Positions 24,101 to 36,355 of a DNA stretch of 64,000 nucleotides are shown one piece after another (the first letter of the stretch is position 1; the number at the start of each line of letters is the position of its first letter). The translations under genes and the position numbers were made by a program. The stretch covers positions 31,560,480-31,624,479 of the forward strand of contig CM033397.1 of the NCBI GenBank assembly GCA_019426215.1, written 5' to 3'. The notes under the pieces are model-generated. The model was not told the DNA's origin. It worked only from the letters and a program-made list of their open reading frames with translations, and ran no database searches. Origin of the DNA: Buddleja alternifolia (Eukaryota > Streptophyta > Magnoliopsida > Lamiales > Scrophulariaceae).

Positions 24101-25189
24101 TGAAGTCATGGGGATAGAAGACACACGAGTTTGGAGATTCACCACATCTGGACAATATACCTGTAAGAGTGCCCATGATGCATTGTACTACCAGGTCCAT
24201 TATGCCGATGAGAAAAAACAGTGGTTACAAATATGGAAAATGCGAGGCACACATCGTCGGAAATTTCTCCTATGGTTGCTACGGCATGACAGAGTTTTGA
24301 CTAATTTACATCTATATACCCGCCACATATCGACGGATGCTTCATGCAAACTGTGTGGTCATCAATACGAAACAAGCTTACACGCTTTGAGAGATTGCAA
24401 ATGGGCTAAAGAGACATGGAGTAACTTAGTCGACATCAAATATCAAGAGAAATTCTTCTTGCTTCGAACCAAAGAATGGGTCGACTGGAATTTATCGAAT
24501 CCGATAAACAGGTATGTGTGGTGCGACGCTTGGAATATTACGTTTACTGAAACACTTTCTTTATTGTGGCAGGGAAGAAACGAAGCAACTCATAGTGAGG
24601 AGACATGCACTCCAAAATTGGATATGGAAGTGATCAAAAGAAGGGTAATGGAGGCACGGCGACTTGCTGAAGATAATTGGGATCTCACTTCCACACTCGA
24701 ACTTATTGGTTGGAACAAACCGGACAAGGGCAGCATCAAGGTGAACGTCGATGCAGCTGTTACAAGTCGGGGAGATAGGGACATGGGTCAGAGTAGTCTC
24801 GGAGGTGTCGTCGAGATCACAAGGGGAAATGGCTAAAAGGTTTTCAAGGCAAAGTGGGAAGAGCCACACCATTACAAGCGGAGCTGCTCGCGATTAATAA
24901 AGGCTTAGAGTTGGCTCGGAACATGAAGAGAAAAAGAGTTATAGTAGAAACAGATAACTTTGAGGCTTGGCGTAGCATTGACGAGGCATCTTTGTCCCAT
25001 AAATATTTCAACATCATCAATATGATTAGAATTATGCTAAAATGGCAGTGGGAGGTGCAAGTGAAATATGTACCAAGAGAAGCGAATCAAGTAGCGGATT
25101 TGTTAGCTAAAGAAGGTCTCCACAAGTTTTGGACAATGGTAGATCACCCGGAAGGAGCCATTAAACGACAAACGATCAAGACGCCTTAG
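21116..25189 (+). pseudogene. LINE ORF2 (endonuclease, reverse transcriptase, RNase H), interrupted
   Basis: Starts at ATG 21116, 40 bp after ORF1. Domains in order: an exonuclease/endonuclease/phosphatase-type endonuclease (WNCRGAG at the N-terminus, METRT, LAGDMNVV); a reverse transcriptase (KAPGPDGF, RPISL, DFEKAYDR, GLRQGDPLSP, catalytic FADD at 23169-23180); a zf-RVT zinc-binding region (CKLCGHQYETSLHALRDC); and an RNase H domain (VNVDAA, QAELLAI, VETDN, NQVADLLA). Lesions are a shift at about 21778-21800 that destroys the catalytic S-D-H box of the endonuclease, TAG at 22884-22886 within the reverse transcriptase, and a shift near 24825-24835 inside RNase H. Otherwise it is full length for a plant L1. 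Confidence 0.9.
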
Positions 25190-25279
25190 GCACTCGATGG
25201 CCTAGAATTATGACTATTAGTTCGGGTTTGTCGGACTAAAACTCTCGGGTCACCCCCTCTTTTAGTATCAAAAAAAAAA

Positions 25280-25295
25280 TATTAAAATAGTCTAA
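25280..25295 (+). repeat. Target-site duplication, right, of LINE
   Basis: Identical 16-bp partner of 18967-18982, directly after the A-run. Confidence 0.9.
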
Positions 25296-27713
25296 TTAGT
25301 TTTAGGGCCTTAATAACGTAAGGGACCATAATTCTCAATGGGCCATCAGCCCTTTGGGCTCGACTAGTATATTAACCGCGGACTTGATCCACATGTGGCG
25401 CCCCGGCCCGAGCTGGGGGTATGTTAATTACCGTAATGCCCTTAGACATTTTCTGTGCAAATCAGTATAGAATATTGCAATTTTAAAAATATGACTTCTT
25501 AGAATTTTTGAGAACCTAATATTTTATACACAAATCATGATTTTCTTGATATATTCAAACATGAATACAATCTTTTGAAATTAATTTCAAATTGTACCAA
25601 TGTATATGTACATCTAGCTCATAATAATAGCTGTGTATCTCATTATATTTTCATTGGCATATTATCATCTTAATATTACTTGTCGAATCTAGATTAAATA
25701 AACTATTCTAACTTCACATTAAACGTTAATTTCAAATTAAACTAACGTGATAGTTTCCTCTAATTTTATAATTTTCTTAGATTTATAATATACGTAGTTT
25801 TTTCAATATACTCAAATGATCATAAACACTGTGTAAGCCATTTACAAACCGATGTGGGTTGATCGAAGAAATTATATACCCGGCCGGTTACCACATGATG
25901 GTAAAACAAATGGTTAGTGAAATTTAGTTTACTTTTTAAAGATTTTTAGTTATATTGAAGAAGATGTTGCGTACAATAATCATGTTAATTGTTTGAATTT
26001 GTGTTCTAGGATTAAATTTTATGTACTTGTGGAAAGAACTTCTATACTGTACGTACCAAATTTTACTAGTTCCATATTTGACTAGTCATGCCCTCAATAA
26101 CTTTTAATTAATGCAAAGTCCAACTTAATATAAACTGAAGAAAATTGCACAAAAACATTTGTCATATAAAAAATGATATAAAACGAGAGAAACGTAGGAA
26201 CTAATTGACTTATGCCTTATATTTCTCACATTAAAAATCATTGAATTCATTTTTTTCCATTGAATTATATCACTTGAAGTTAATGTAGGCGTGCGTGATG
26301 TATGTGGTTAACTTATCGCTTTCATTTGTCACATTCGAAAACCACTTGTCGTCACCTTTTTTCGTGGAATTGCATGACACAACTTATAATTAACGCGGAG
26401 TTGAAGTGTGTGGTTGAGTAGCTTTCGACCTCATTATAAGGTAATTGTCGTTTATAGTCCATAAAATATCACCTTTGTATTACTTTAAGTTGTAAAGTAA
26501 ACCATTATGCAATCGTCCCCAAAAGTTTAATTTGTGTTTCAATTTGTTATTCGTACCATTTTTTTTGGCGAATTTTGTTTGGATTGGGGAGCATGTGCAC
26601 CTCAAATGCCATTTTTTAGTAGCAAATGTGAGGTGCATATGTTGTTGTTGGACATTTGAGGTGCACAAGTTGTCCGATCTGTCCGAAGTCCATTGGAAAT
26701 AGCTTGAAGGACGAAAGTGAAACATAACTAATTAATTTGAAGGATGGTTCGAACATAGCGTAACGTTTCGTATTTTAAGGAAAAAAGTGAAAGTTTAGCG
26801 ACGTCTATTAGTCTATTAGTGACATTTGTCCCGTCATTATATAGTCAAAACTCGAGAAAATTGCACTTTTTGCAAGGGGTTTTTTGGAAAAAAAATTAGG
26901 AAAAAATAACAAAAAATCAGCTAGAAAACTAGAAAAAACTTTGAAAATCAAAAAATGTTCAGAAATTTCAGAACAATTCTAAAAAATAAGAAAACGCAAA
27001 TAAAAACGTTGTGACCATTAAAAATATTTCAGAAATTTCTTTAACAAAACAATCTTTTATGTATTGAATTTACAAATTTATTATAATTAACAAAAGATAA
27101 AGGATAAAATAATTTAACCAAAAAAGAAAAAAAAGAAAAGGGAATGGACTAGGATCTCATCATCTTCAACATACCCGGGGGGTTCGAGAAAAGTAGTTCC
27201 ACGTGATACAAAAATGTGCAGTATTAGTCATGACGTTAACCTTTTGATGAAATTTGCCACGTGGAGGTCACGTAATTATTAAATTGGACTTATTGCAAGT
27301 TTCTCAAAATATTTCTTAAAGGTATTAGTTGGAGTTAGGGTTTAGGGTAAAGTATTAATAATAATAAAGAAAAATTAAAGAAGAAAGAGAGTGTGGGGGT
27401 CGTCGGGTAGGTTATTTATTATGCTTGACGACATGAATCTACATACATGAATGTGCATACAGATTTCTTATATTGTATATTAAAACTTGAAGTACATGAT
27501 GAATTATTTTTGTTCTCATTTTTGATGTAAATTTGGGAGTATTTTTAAGTTTCAACTTAATTAGTTAATCTAAGTACTGTATTTTTTTGGTTTCCTAAGG
27601 TTTCTCCAAGCCAGCAAGCTCACCGTTCAACATTAATCTCTTAGATACTGTCGGACACAATTATAGGGCCCTCTCTTAAGAAACTTTTCTGCATCCCCAG
27701 GAGTTTGAATATA
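25296..27713. other. AT-rich non-coding DNA between LINE and CACTA-2
   Basis: No gene recognised. A short GC-rich patch at about 25320-25440 continues the genomic flank of the LINE. Near 26590-26670 the phrase TTTGAGGTGCA/TGCACCTCAAA occurs in inverted orientation. Two CACGTG-containing G-box-like sites lie near 27201 and 27257, but no gene follows them. Confidence 0.45.
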
Positions 27714-27832
27714 CACTACAAGAAAATGTATTTCTTATGACAAAAGAAATTGTAACGAAGGCATAGTTTGTCACAAGAAATAGCTTTCTCATAACAAAAG
27801 TCATTAATTGTTACCAAAAAGTTTTTTCTTTG

Positions 27833-28808
27833 CAATGTTTTGAAACCCGGACCGTTCATCGAACCGGAAAATTGACGGGTCAAAGGTCACCGGTTCGACG
27901 TCGGGTCAACCGCAGCCAACGGAGACGTCATAATTATGCAATAAATAATAATTAATATATTGCTAAGTATTATAAATATTAAAATAATGAAAAAATTCTT
28001 ATTCTATATTATTTAAGCATTTTCTACGTGATAAGTTAAAATCACACCAATTGAAACTATCCTTCCATTACTTAACATAAGAAATTTCATATTTGGTTTT
28101 TGTATATTTGTAAGTGTCAACTTATCACTTAGCAATGAAAATAAAAAACTTCAAGTTCACATATAAAGAAATTGATAAGATTAGCTAAAGTATTCTTCAC
28201 TTTCTAGTTTCTCACTCTACTGCCTACTCTCTCTCACTCTTCAAATACACACACTCACACGCCCACCATATTTCTTCCTCTACTCAAGTCTCAAACACTT
28301 AAATCTGAAAATTTTAAGAAATAAAAGACAGAACTTAGATGTAATCAAGGAGAGAAAAATGTATTTTGTCTTGGGTTTGCCTTCATGAACTCTAGATTTG
28401 AGGTGGACAAAAGAGATAAGTTTTGAGGGGCTGATTTTGAACTTTTGGGCAAGAAGAAATGAAAGCAGTACCAGCAACATGCGTGTTGGAGAGAGTTTTG
28501 AGGGTTTGATAAGAAGCAGCAGCAAAAGGAGAGAGAATAAGAGAAGGTGATACGGGAATTTGAGCTTGGGTGATAAAAAATTGGTCAGATTTTTCTCTTT
28601 TTCCAACAGACAGAGAAACCGGCGGGTTTCAGTGACCCGCGAGCGGTTCGAAGGGGTCAACGGTTCGACCACCGGGTGGAACGGTTCTCCTCAAAAAAGG
28701 CGGTTCTAAGCTCCTACCGGGTTTGAGGGTCTGACTGAGCCGTTTTAAGGGCCGGGTCCCGGTTCTAACGGTCCGACCGTCCGGGCCGGGTTGGGTTTCA
28801 AAACATTG
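27833..28808. mobile_element. Nested foldback/MITE-like element with GC-rich ends
   Basis: Bounded by the inverted termini CAATGTTTTGAAACCC (left) and GGGTTTCAAAACATTG (right). Both ends are GC-rich and contain CCGG-rich pieces such as CCGGACCGTTCATCG, in contrast to the AT-rich interior. It lies between subterminal repeats of CACTA-2, so it inserted into that element. I could not see a clean target-site duplication. A 130-codon - strand frame (28280-28672) is leucine/lysine-rich and probably spurious. Confidence 0.6.
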
Positions 28809-29116
28809 TTTTTTGTAACAATTTCGTCAGTTCGTTACACAAAGTAAATTTTTGTCACAAAAGATATTATTTGTGTAACGAATAAAATTTGTAATAACGT
28901 AAAGTCTGCTATTGTTACGCAAAGTTAAAATTCATTGCAATTACAGTCAATCGTGACAATTTGTCATTTTCTAGTAACAATTTTAAAATGTTAAGCTAAG
29001 TTCATTGTAACAACTAAAACTCCTTACTAGAAAATTTTAGATAGTTTTTGCCGATTATTTACATTTTTGCAGTACAATAGGCACCAAAATATTTGCTATT
29101 TTCTAATTTTATTTTA

Positions 29117-29453
29117 GGAATAATTACATTCAGACCCCCTCAATAATAGGGTACTTACACAAATCTCGCCTCATTAATTGATAATTACAAATACAGTCTC
29201 TCATGTTAAAGATTTCTTATAATTGCACCCTGTGGGTAACAATTTTTACAATTGCACCCCTGTAAACCTTATAAATAGACCCTCATGTTAAGATTTCTTA
29301 TAATTGCACCCCCTGTGTGTAACAATTCTTATAATTGCACCCTCTGTAAACCTTACAAATAGATCCCCCGAGAGGATTTGTTTGTAATTATCAATTAGTA
29401 GGAAAGATTTGTGTAATTACCCAATATTGAGTGGGTGTAAGTGTATTTATCCC
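29117..29453. mobile_element. 337-bp MITE with 8-bp target-site duplication and internal tandem repeat
   Basis: Flanked by TTATTTTA (29109-29116 and 29454-29461). The ends are inverted repeats of roughly 80 bp: GGAATAATTACATTCAGACC against the complement of the right end, GGGATAAATACACTTACACC, continuing through ACACAAATCT and AATTGATAATTACAAA. The interior is a near-perfect tandem duplication of about 85 bp (each unit with GATTTCTTATAATTGCACCC and TGTAAACCTTA). There is no coding capacity. An 8-bp duplication suggests hAT or a related superfamily. Confidence 0.7.
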
Positions 29454-30719
29454 TTATTTTAATTATAAAATTTCGTGCACTACGTGTCTCTAGAGCTAGC
29501 TAGTACAATTTTCATATGAATCTTTGAGTTTCTACCATTCATTCTCTCTCTTGTTGATGTCATGGTAATTCTCTTGACAACCTCTCTTCCTCCACTATAA
29601 CAAAACATTATAGGACACTTTTTTTAGACGCGTTTTTAACAAATGCCTCAATAACATGTTATTAGGACACTTATTAATTTATGCCCCAATAAATAAACCT
29701 TCAGGAAAATTAGAATTAGGGGACAAGGAAATTTCAAAATTAATAAAGATACAATAAATTTTTACTAATTAAAGAGAAAGGATAGCTAAGCTTTGTAAAT
29801 TATTAAGGTAATAATTTATCACAATTCACAAGATCTTACTTCTATCCATTTTCTTTTCTAAGAATGTCGATTTCTTCTTCCATACTTATTCATCCTACTT
29901 AAAATTTTATTATAATATTGTTCATGTTCAATAGGTTTTTTTTTCTATATTTTGCTTGAGAAAAATTGCAAGCTTATCAGAAAAGAGACTCTATATCATG
30001 CCAATTTGAATTGGTTTTCTTTGGGAAAATTAAGTTTTGGAAAATAAGAAGTTGAAAAAATTATTAAACTCTATAAATTACTAAAATAACAATTTTATAA
30101 CAAAATCTCAATTAATTAACTTTTCATCTTATTCTTTCTAAAGAATGTCGATTTCTTGTACATATTTTTTCAGCACCACTTAAAATTTATTTTTTCTATC
30201 TTTGAACTTGAAATTTTTTTGACCGTTTTTATGGAAAAACTCCAAAAATTTTTATTTTATTTTACTTCCATATCAAGCTGACACAATTGACAAAGGTGGC
30301 GTGTAATCTTCAATGGAGCATGAGTGCTACGACATGATCAATTGCATTTACATTCATCATTTTCTCTAGTTTTCTTCACATAAATAATCATTATCAATGA
30401 TGATTAACTAATGGAGGAAACCTCTACGATTTGATTTTGTTGATTACCAATACTCGACCGATTTTTCAATCTTGTTTGATCTTTTAGTGTCCAAAAATTA
30501 TGAGGGACTTGGGACTCCAAGATATCTTAGATTTATTGATTCAAAGGATAATTTGGTGTATAGAGGCGAGAACATATTTCACAAATCAGTTGATTATAAT
30601 CACGATTCTGTCTTGATAGACATCATATATATGACCGCGGAACTGGTATGAATTAGGATATTGATTTTGCTTTAATATGTGAGAAAAAAAAATCTAATTT
30701 GCATGATGTAGAAGAGAAA

Positions 30720-33600
30720 AAAGAACTTGTCAATTTCTTATATAAAATACAATAACTAGGTCTTATTTTTAGTTTGGCGCTCAGAATCAGATTCCCGGTT
30801 GAATTTTTTATATCTTTCCTTTACCAATACTCCCCCATTTCAGTCTCTATGCCCCTGACTCACTTCTCTGTTTTTCGACTTCTTCCACTCATCTCGCCCG
30901 TTTTGCTTTCCTGTGTCCGATCTCCAAGAACCACAGGTATGAATATGATGTTAGTTTGTCTTCTCTAGATTTCAGCATCTCAGTCTCTTTATTTCACAAT
31001 TTTTTTTTTTAGTTTCTTATGAAACAAGGGTTCCTATTAATTGAATTTCACCAAATTCTATTCTTGTTCAAAACATTTTTAACCTTACTTTTTCTTGATT
31101 AAAGCCTTCATCATCTTCTCTACTCATCGAAATGGGATATTGAGAAGAACTAAAATGGTGCGGATGACGAACACTTTGAGGTATATCCATTTTATTTTTA
31201 TCTTCTTTTCTTATCTTAATCTACTAGTTTCTTGTGATATACTAATGGGATGTTCTTCTAGGGTACTATCTTGTCCTCTTTTAAGCAAAAAAATTGATTA
31301 TGTTTTTGAATTTCAAGTTTAGGATTTTATTGAATCATGCCATTTGCGGGCGCCTGAGTATGCTTATTTTGTTACCAAATATTGCTCTTGAAATTGATTT
31401 AAGAAGCTTGAATCTAAGTGTATGTAATGTTTGGTTTAATGTGGTTTCTTCCAAGTTGGAATGGGTCTCGATGTGATGATTGAAGTTTTGATGAATCACC
31501 AAAACTTTTATAGTTTTGTGACAAATATTATTATAAATTAACTTTCAACTATTTTAAATTGTGTTTAGAGATATGTTGGCTCTGACTCAACTATGTTATG
31601 TTCATCTAAAGAATCAACTATGTTGTTTTCATCTCAAGAATCTGCCTCTAACTAGTGCAGAGTTGAACTGTTTTAAATATCTTATTAAATCTCAAATGTT
31701 AAATCTTTCAGGGCTTCGTCATTGCATAGATAATCTAGCATATATATGACTAGAGAGGGGATTTTCATACTTAATTAACTGTTTTGGAGCTCATCTAGAT
31801 TTTGTTATGTAAATACATTGTATTTAGTTGCTTATACTAATTAATTGCGTATGCTAAGTAAGCTTGTCAAATCACGACTCACATCCTTTACCTGAAAATA
31901 GAGGTTGTTGTCTATGTCTCCTTAATAGGAAGAAATATTTAGTTTCTGACTTACATCCCTGCTCAATTGTATAGTGTATCTGATTAACTTAGTCATGGTT
32001 TGTTTCTTGGTCAGCTGACTTTTGAGTTTTCACGATATGTTGGCAGTTGTATTGGCGCTCTTAAATTACCCAAGAAAATGTATTGGCGCTCTTTGTTTCT
32101 TGGTCGATTACAATCATGAGACTAATACAAAACTCAGGTCAGATCCTACTAATTTGATTAGACAGATACATTGTTCCTGTAAGTGCATTGTTGTTTTCCT
32201 CACTTATTAATTTTGGCTACTAAAGATTGTACTTTTTCTTTAATTTCATTCACATAAAGCAAAAGATAATTGGCCTACCATTTGAGTTCTCTTCCTGATT
32301 TGTTAAATTTTTTTTAAGTCGAGTCATAGTCAGGGTTTATCTGGTTCTTTGTCTTGGATGATTGCAAACTTTACAAACCTCAAATAAGTGTAAGCAAGCT
32401 GTGAATTTTTGACACACACACCCAAAAACAATATTGTGATTATGTTGAATTTTAATAAATGATTTCTGCAGCTTCATTTGATTTTTTAAATGCAGATTAC
32501 TTCAAAACAATAACATTTCTGGGCAATATTCCAAATGAATCGGCTCAAATCAATGTTGGACCTCTCAATAGCTTGAGTGGCCTGTTCCTATGTGTTAAGC
32601 CAGTCCCCCTCAACTTGATTTCTTGTGAGTAGTAATCTCACTACTTTATTTGGTTTTCTGAATCATATATGGTACTGGTGTCCATGTATTATAGTTTTTG
32701 TTGTAGTGGCTTTTCTGGTAGGTTAGCTATGACTTTAATCTAGGTTGGTCTCGTTATATAAATTAATCCACTTTGTTGATTTCTCATATTAATAAAGTAA
32801 AAAAATGGTTAATACACCAATGTAGATGGCCAGTAAGCAAAGGCATTGATGAGGTTTTGAAATTTGAATTTTGATTTCTTTCTCCAACATGCTTCTTTTG
32901 TCTTTGTTGTCTATTTGTATGTATGGTTTTGGTGTAGTTAGTATGTTTAGATATTAGAATGTTTGGAATAAGAGAAGCCCTGCTCCTGCTTTGGCATTTT
33001 GTGGAAATCTAATTTACTGGAGATGAATTTGGCGTTGTATATTATTTTTCTCAAACATGATAAAATTATCAATGTCAAGGAAGTTATCACCAAGTACACT
33101 TTTCACAATCTTAATCATCATCTATCTTTATTCCTTAATCCTTAAGTTCATATCCTTCTAAATCATCTTTTATTCTTATCGATTAGTGAGATAAGCTGTT
33201 AAAATTGTTTGTATTTACGTTCTTATGTTCTATATTTAGTTAAACTTTGAATTAGTTCATATGATTTATTAGGAAAAAAAGGTTTGGTGAGCTTGTACTC
33301 CTGAACATGCATTGTCAATTCCTATTGTGGTGAGTAGAGTCTAGAGAGTAGTGATTTTTTTACTCCAAACAGTCACCAAAGATCTTTAAGTTGATAGTAG
33401 AATTATTTTTTTATAAGAATAGTAGCAGATTAGATTATGTTTGAATGTTGTAGCAAGTGAATCTTGAATAAAGAAATCAATACATTTCCTGATCCATTCG
33501 GACACTGCTGAATGTTCCCATTTTATTTGCAGGTCTTGAGTAAATGCCCTAATCGTCAAACATGCACTTCGAAGTTCAGAAATTCACGTGTATTATGATC
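30720..33600 (+). other. Transcript-like interior of CACTA-2, no recognisable protein
   Basis: A pyrimidine-rich, relatively GC-rich block (30774-30940) ends in a donor-like CAG/GTATGA. AT-rich intron-like DNA follows, and an acceptor-like TTGCAG occurs at 33528-33533 before GTCTTGAGTAAATGCC. The short frames at 30774-30968, 31095-31322 and 31561-31749 have no known domains. This may be captured host sequence or a degenerate transposon gene. Confidence 0.35.
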
Positions 33601-34307
33601 ACTCGGTTAAGTTTCAATGATACGTTTGAGACGATTTACTATATTTTGTCCCAAGTTTTGTGTTTCTAGATTGTCTCATTGGAGCTATTGTATTAGGAGT
33701 CATCAGTAATGTTATTTTGTAACAACTAGGATGATTCCTTCATTTGAGTTGTGCTTATAAAATGTATTCAACTTGTTATTGTTGCTTTAGCTATTTAGTA
33801 TGAGATTTTTGTTTTAAATTTACATATTAAATGTTCATTATGGGATATCTTTAATGTTTCCAGCTAGTGTGGAATTGGTAAGGAAATTGTGATATTTATG
33901 TTTACTTTTTGTAACAAATGATTGTTACTATATATTAATAATTTTGACTTATGGTAAGGACTCCATCTTGTTACAATAACTATTTGTAACAAAGCCAGTA
34001 TTACAAAAATTATTTAAAACAAATTAAAAAATTCACTTCTAGTAATGAAAAATTTATTTTGTAAAGTGACATAAGTTTTTGTGACAACAGAATCGTTACT
34101 AGAATTACTGATATTGTGAAGAACAAATGTTTGTCACGAATATATTCGTAACGACAATAAGCATTTGTCGCAAGAACTTCTAGCGACGGGCTTTACAAGA
34201 CAAACAAGCGTAACGAATAGTGTTGTTACCAAAAGCTTTAGTGACGAAAAAGTAATGTTTCGTAACGAATTTTTTCCTCGCTAGAAGTCAAATTTCTTGT
34301 AGTGATA

Positions 34308-34980
34308 AGACATCTTGCTTAAGCAACCAAAGCCTCTTTCACATCTAAGTACTATATATACGGAGAGGAAAGAAACCTAATTTTGTGAATCAATATGTTT
34401 TTGTTTGTAACTTGAAAGCGTTAACTAATTTTGGAGTTTTTAAACTCTAATGAACTAGGTTGACAACTAGTTTAATGATCAAGTGAAGCTCTACTTTGTT
34501 GGCACTTTTAACCTCCACCTCGTTGGTATATAATTTTCTCTTATTGTTATTTTTAATGCATTTAGTATTCAAGAAACAAGGTTAAAACTTAATGGTTGTA
34601 ATAGTTAAAATATTTAATAGAGAGAACTAATTATACGCCTCATAAAGAATAGTTATTACATGACCAAACTGACAACAATTCTACTAAATGTGTCATGTAT
34701 TATGAGATTTTGAGAAAAAAGAATTAAATTATATATATATATATATATTATATATGGTATTGCTTGTTATCGATTTGTCTTTATTGTATAGCTTCGACCT
34801 ACTAAGCGAACATATACTAACTTGAGCTTCACAGGGTCTTTACCGAGATCAAGATCTGATGCTAGTATTCTCCTTGTGATGGACTTGGGATTTGAAATTA
34901 AACCCTAAAAGGTTAAAACTCGAAATTATAGTTTATGTGGGCATTTTGTATCTTTGGATTCGACCTAGTTATGTATTATT
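34308..34980. other. Non-coding DNA with an (AT)n microsatellite
   Basis: Genomic sequence between CACTA-2 and the Copia-1 element. A pure AT dinucleotide run lies at about 34730-34748. No gene recognised. Confidence 0.5.
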
Positions 34981-34985
34981 CGGCC
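34981..34985 (+). repeat. Target-site duplication, left, of Copia-1
   Basis: CGGCC, repeated directly after the right LTR at 39890-39894. Five bp is the usual Copia duplication length. Confidence 0.85.
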
Positions 34986-35218
34986 TATTAAGTATATTAT
35001 AATAATATATTAAATATAAAGTTTGTGTATTAGCCATTAGTGGTAAATTAGTGATTTTCCCCTTTTTTCCCAATTAGTATATAAGGGCTTGGTTTCCCAA
35101 TTGTAAACCATTCTGTATTCTTCTTCCTCAAGATTAATTCAATGAAAATATTTTTTCTCTGTTCAGAATTTGTTTCTTGTTTTCAATTCTTGTCAATGGA
35201 GATCTCTATATTTTAACA
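34986..35218 (+). repeat. Copia-1 left LTR
   Basis: Begins TATTAAG and ends TTTTAACA. It contains the TATA-like AGTATATAAGGG (near 35076-35088), a plausible promoter for the genomic transcript, and CAATGAAAATA near the 3' side. It matches 39656-39889. Confidence 0.9.
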
Positions 35219-35232
35219 AGGTACCAGAGCCG
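35219..35232 (+). promoter_or_regulatory. Copia-1 primer-binding site
   Basis: AGGTACCAGAGCC directly follows the left LTR. It matches the complement of initiator tRNA-Met (TGGTATCAGAGCC) except at the first base and the C at the sixth. Confidence 0.75.
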
Positions 35233-35336
35233 TGATCAATTCATCATTTCTGATTCATCTCTTTGATCGATTCTGGATTGCTTCAGCTACAGCTTTACTT
35301 CGTCTGTTCTTGTGCTCAATTTTTTGATCGGCGATA

Positions 35337-36267
35337 ATGGCTAATCCGGCGACTGCTGTCACGGCGAAGAATTCAACTCCGACTATCGATTTTCAAGATC
35401 CTCTCTATCTGCATCCTTCCGATACGCCCAATCTGGATCTAGTTACAGAAGTTCTTCAAGGATCCGAGAATTACAAGATCTTGAGCCGCGAGATGATTGT
35501 CGCTCTTGAGGCAAAAAACAAGATAGGATTTATCAATGGATCTTGTACGGCTCCAAAGGAAGATTCAGATTTATATCCTCACTGGAAGAGACGTAACGCG
35601 CTTGTGAATTCGGAATTCCTGGATTCATCGCTCCCTTTCCAGAGATTTAGTCCATGGTGTGGTATACTGCGATTCTGCTTTCTTGATCTGGAAAGACCTA
35701 AAAGAACGATTCGATCGTGTGAACGGTGCAAGGCTATATGCTCTATATAGGAAAATCAACACAATTACACAAGGAGCCAACACTGTTACAGAATATTATT
35801 CAAGTCTTCGGCAACTATGGGATGAGTATGATTCCTTAATTCCTTCCCCTGCAGATCAGGTTTCCAAAGAATATACATATTTTTGCTCACAATTGAAGAT
35901 GATGCAAGTTCTTATGGGCCAAAATGAGTGCTACAGTACTATTCGATCACATATTCTTATGATGTCACCCTTATCTTCTCACAATCAAGTTTATTCCATG
36001 GTGTCTAATGAGGAGACTCAAAAAGGAATTACTGTTCAATCTACACAGATAGAGTCTTCAATTGTTCTCTTGACAAATTCTTCTAAAAACAATAATGCAA
36101 AAAGCTCTATAATATGTGAACACTGTAATTACTCAGGACACACCAAGGAGAATTGCTTCAAGATTATAGGCTATCCACCAAATTGGGGAAGAGGTGGCCG
36201 AAAGAATTCAGGTGGAAGAAGAGGGGGTGCTAGAGGGAGTGGAAACAATTCTTGGCAGGGGCTTTAA
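35337..36267 (+). pseudogene. Copia-1 gag, frameshifted
   Basis: Nucleocapsid polyprotein remnant. The ATG at 35337 opens a Copia gag (NYKILSREM, then LYALYRKI and YYSSLRQLWDEY blocks). A frameshift between about 35640 and 35700 moves the frame, and the second part contains the zinc knuckle CEHCNYSGHTKENC (36115-36156, CX2CX4HX4C) and a Gly/Arg-rich tail. It ends at TAA 36265-36267, before protease, so the Gag-Pol fusion is broken. Confidence 0.85.
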
Positions 36268-36355
36268 TGCTACATCTGTAACCTCAGTTCAAGACCATAC
36301 TATGAATAATCCTGGAGCACAGAACCTTGGGGATATTAGGTAAGTACAACAACCA

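Larger units (their letters stand above)
18983..25279 (+). mobile_element. Full-length plant L1-type LINE (non-LTR retrotransposon)
   Basis: A 6.3 kb element bounded by a perfect 16-bp target-site duplication and ending in an A-run (about 25270-25279). The order is 5' leader, ORF1 (DUF4283 plus zinc knuckle, 19008-21075), then ORF2 (AP-endonuclease, reverse transcriptase, zf-RVT, RNase H, 21116-25189). This is the standard layout of plant L1 elements, which copy themselves by target-primed reverse transcription. Both ORFs carry stops and frameshifts, so this copy cannot encode its full proteins. The perfect target-site duplication suggests recent insertion. Confidence 0.95.
27714..34304. mobile_element. 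CACTA-type DNA transposon CACTA-2 (non-autonomous, with nested elements)
   Basis: Terminal inverted repeats CACTACAAGAAA and TTTCTTGTAGTG are flanked by the 3-bp duplication ATA (27711-27713 and 34305-34307). Both ends are packed with variants of TTGTNACNAA in both orientations (about 27745-27815, 28805-29000 and 33900-34275), the subterminal-repeat arrays that CACTA transposases bind. No transposase frame is visible. Two smaller elements are nested near the left end (27833-28808 and 29117-29453). The centre (about 30770-33560) looks transcript-like but has no recognisable protein. Confidence 0.85.

Noticed and set aside
27330..27355. GTTAGGGTTTAGGG, telomere-like
   Set aside because: Fewer than two telomere units; chance occurrence.
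28280..28672. 130-codon - strand open frame with a leucine-rich stretch
   Set aside because: It lies within a nested MITE-like element in AT-rich DNA, with low-complexity Leu/Lys/Ser composition and no domain.
29592..29620. CACTATAACAAAAC, a possible third CACTA terminus
   Set aside because: No matching inverted end or 3-bp duplication was found nearby.
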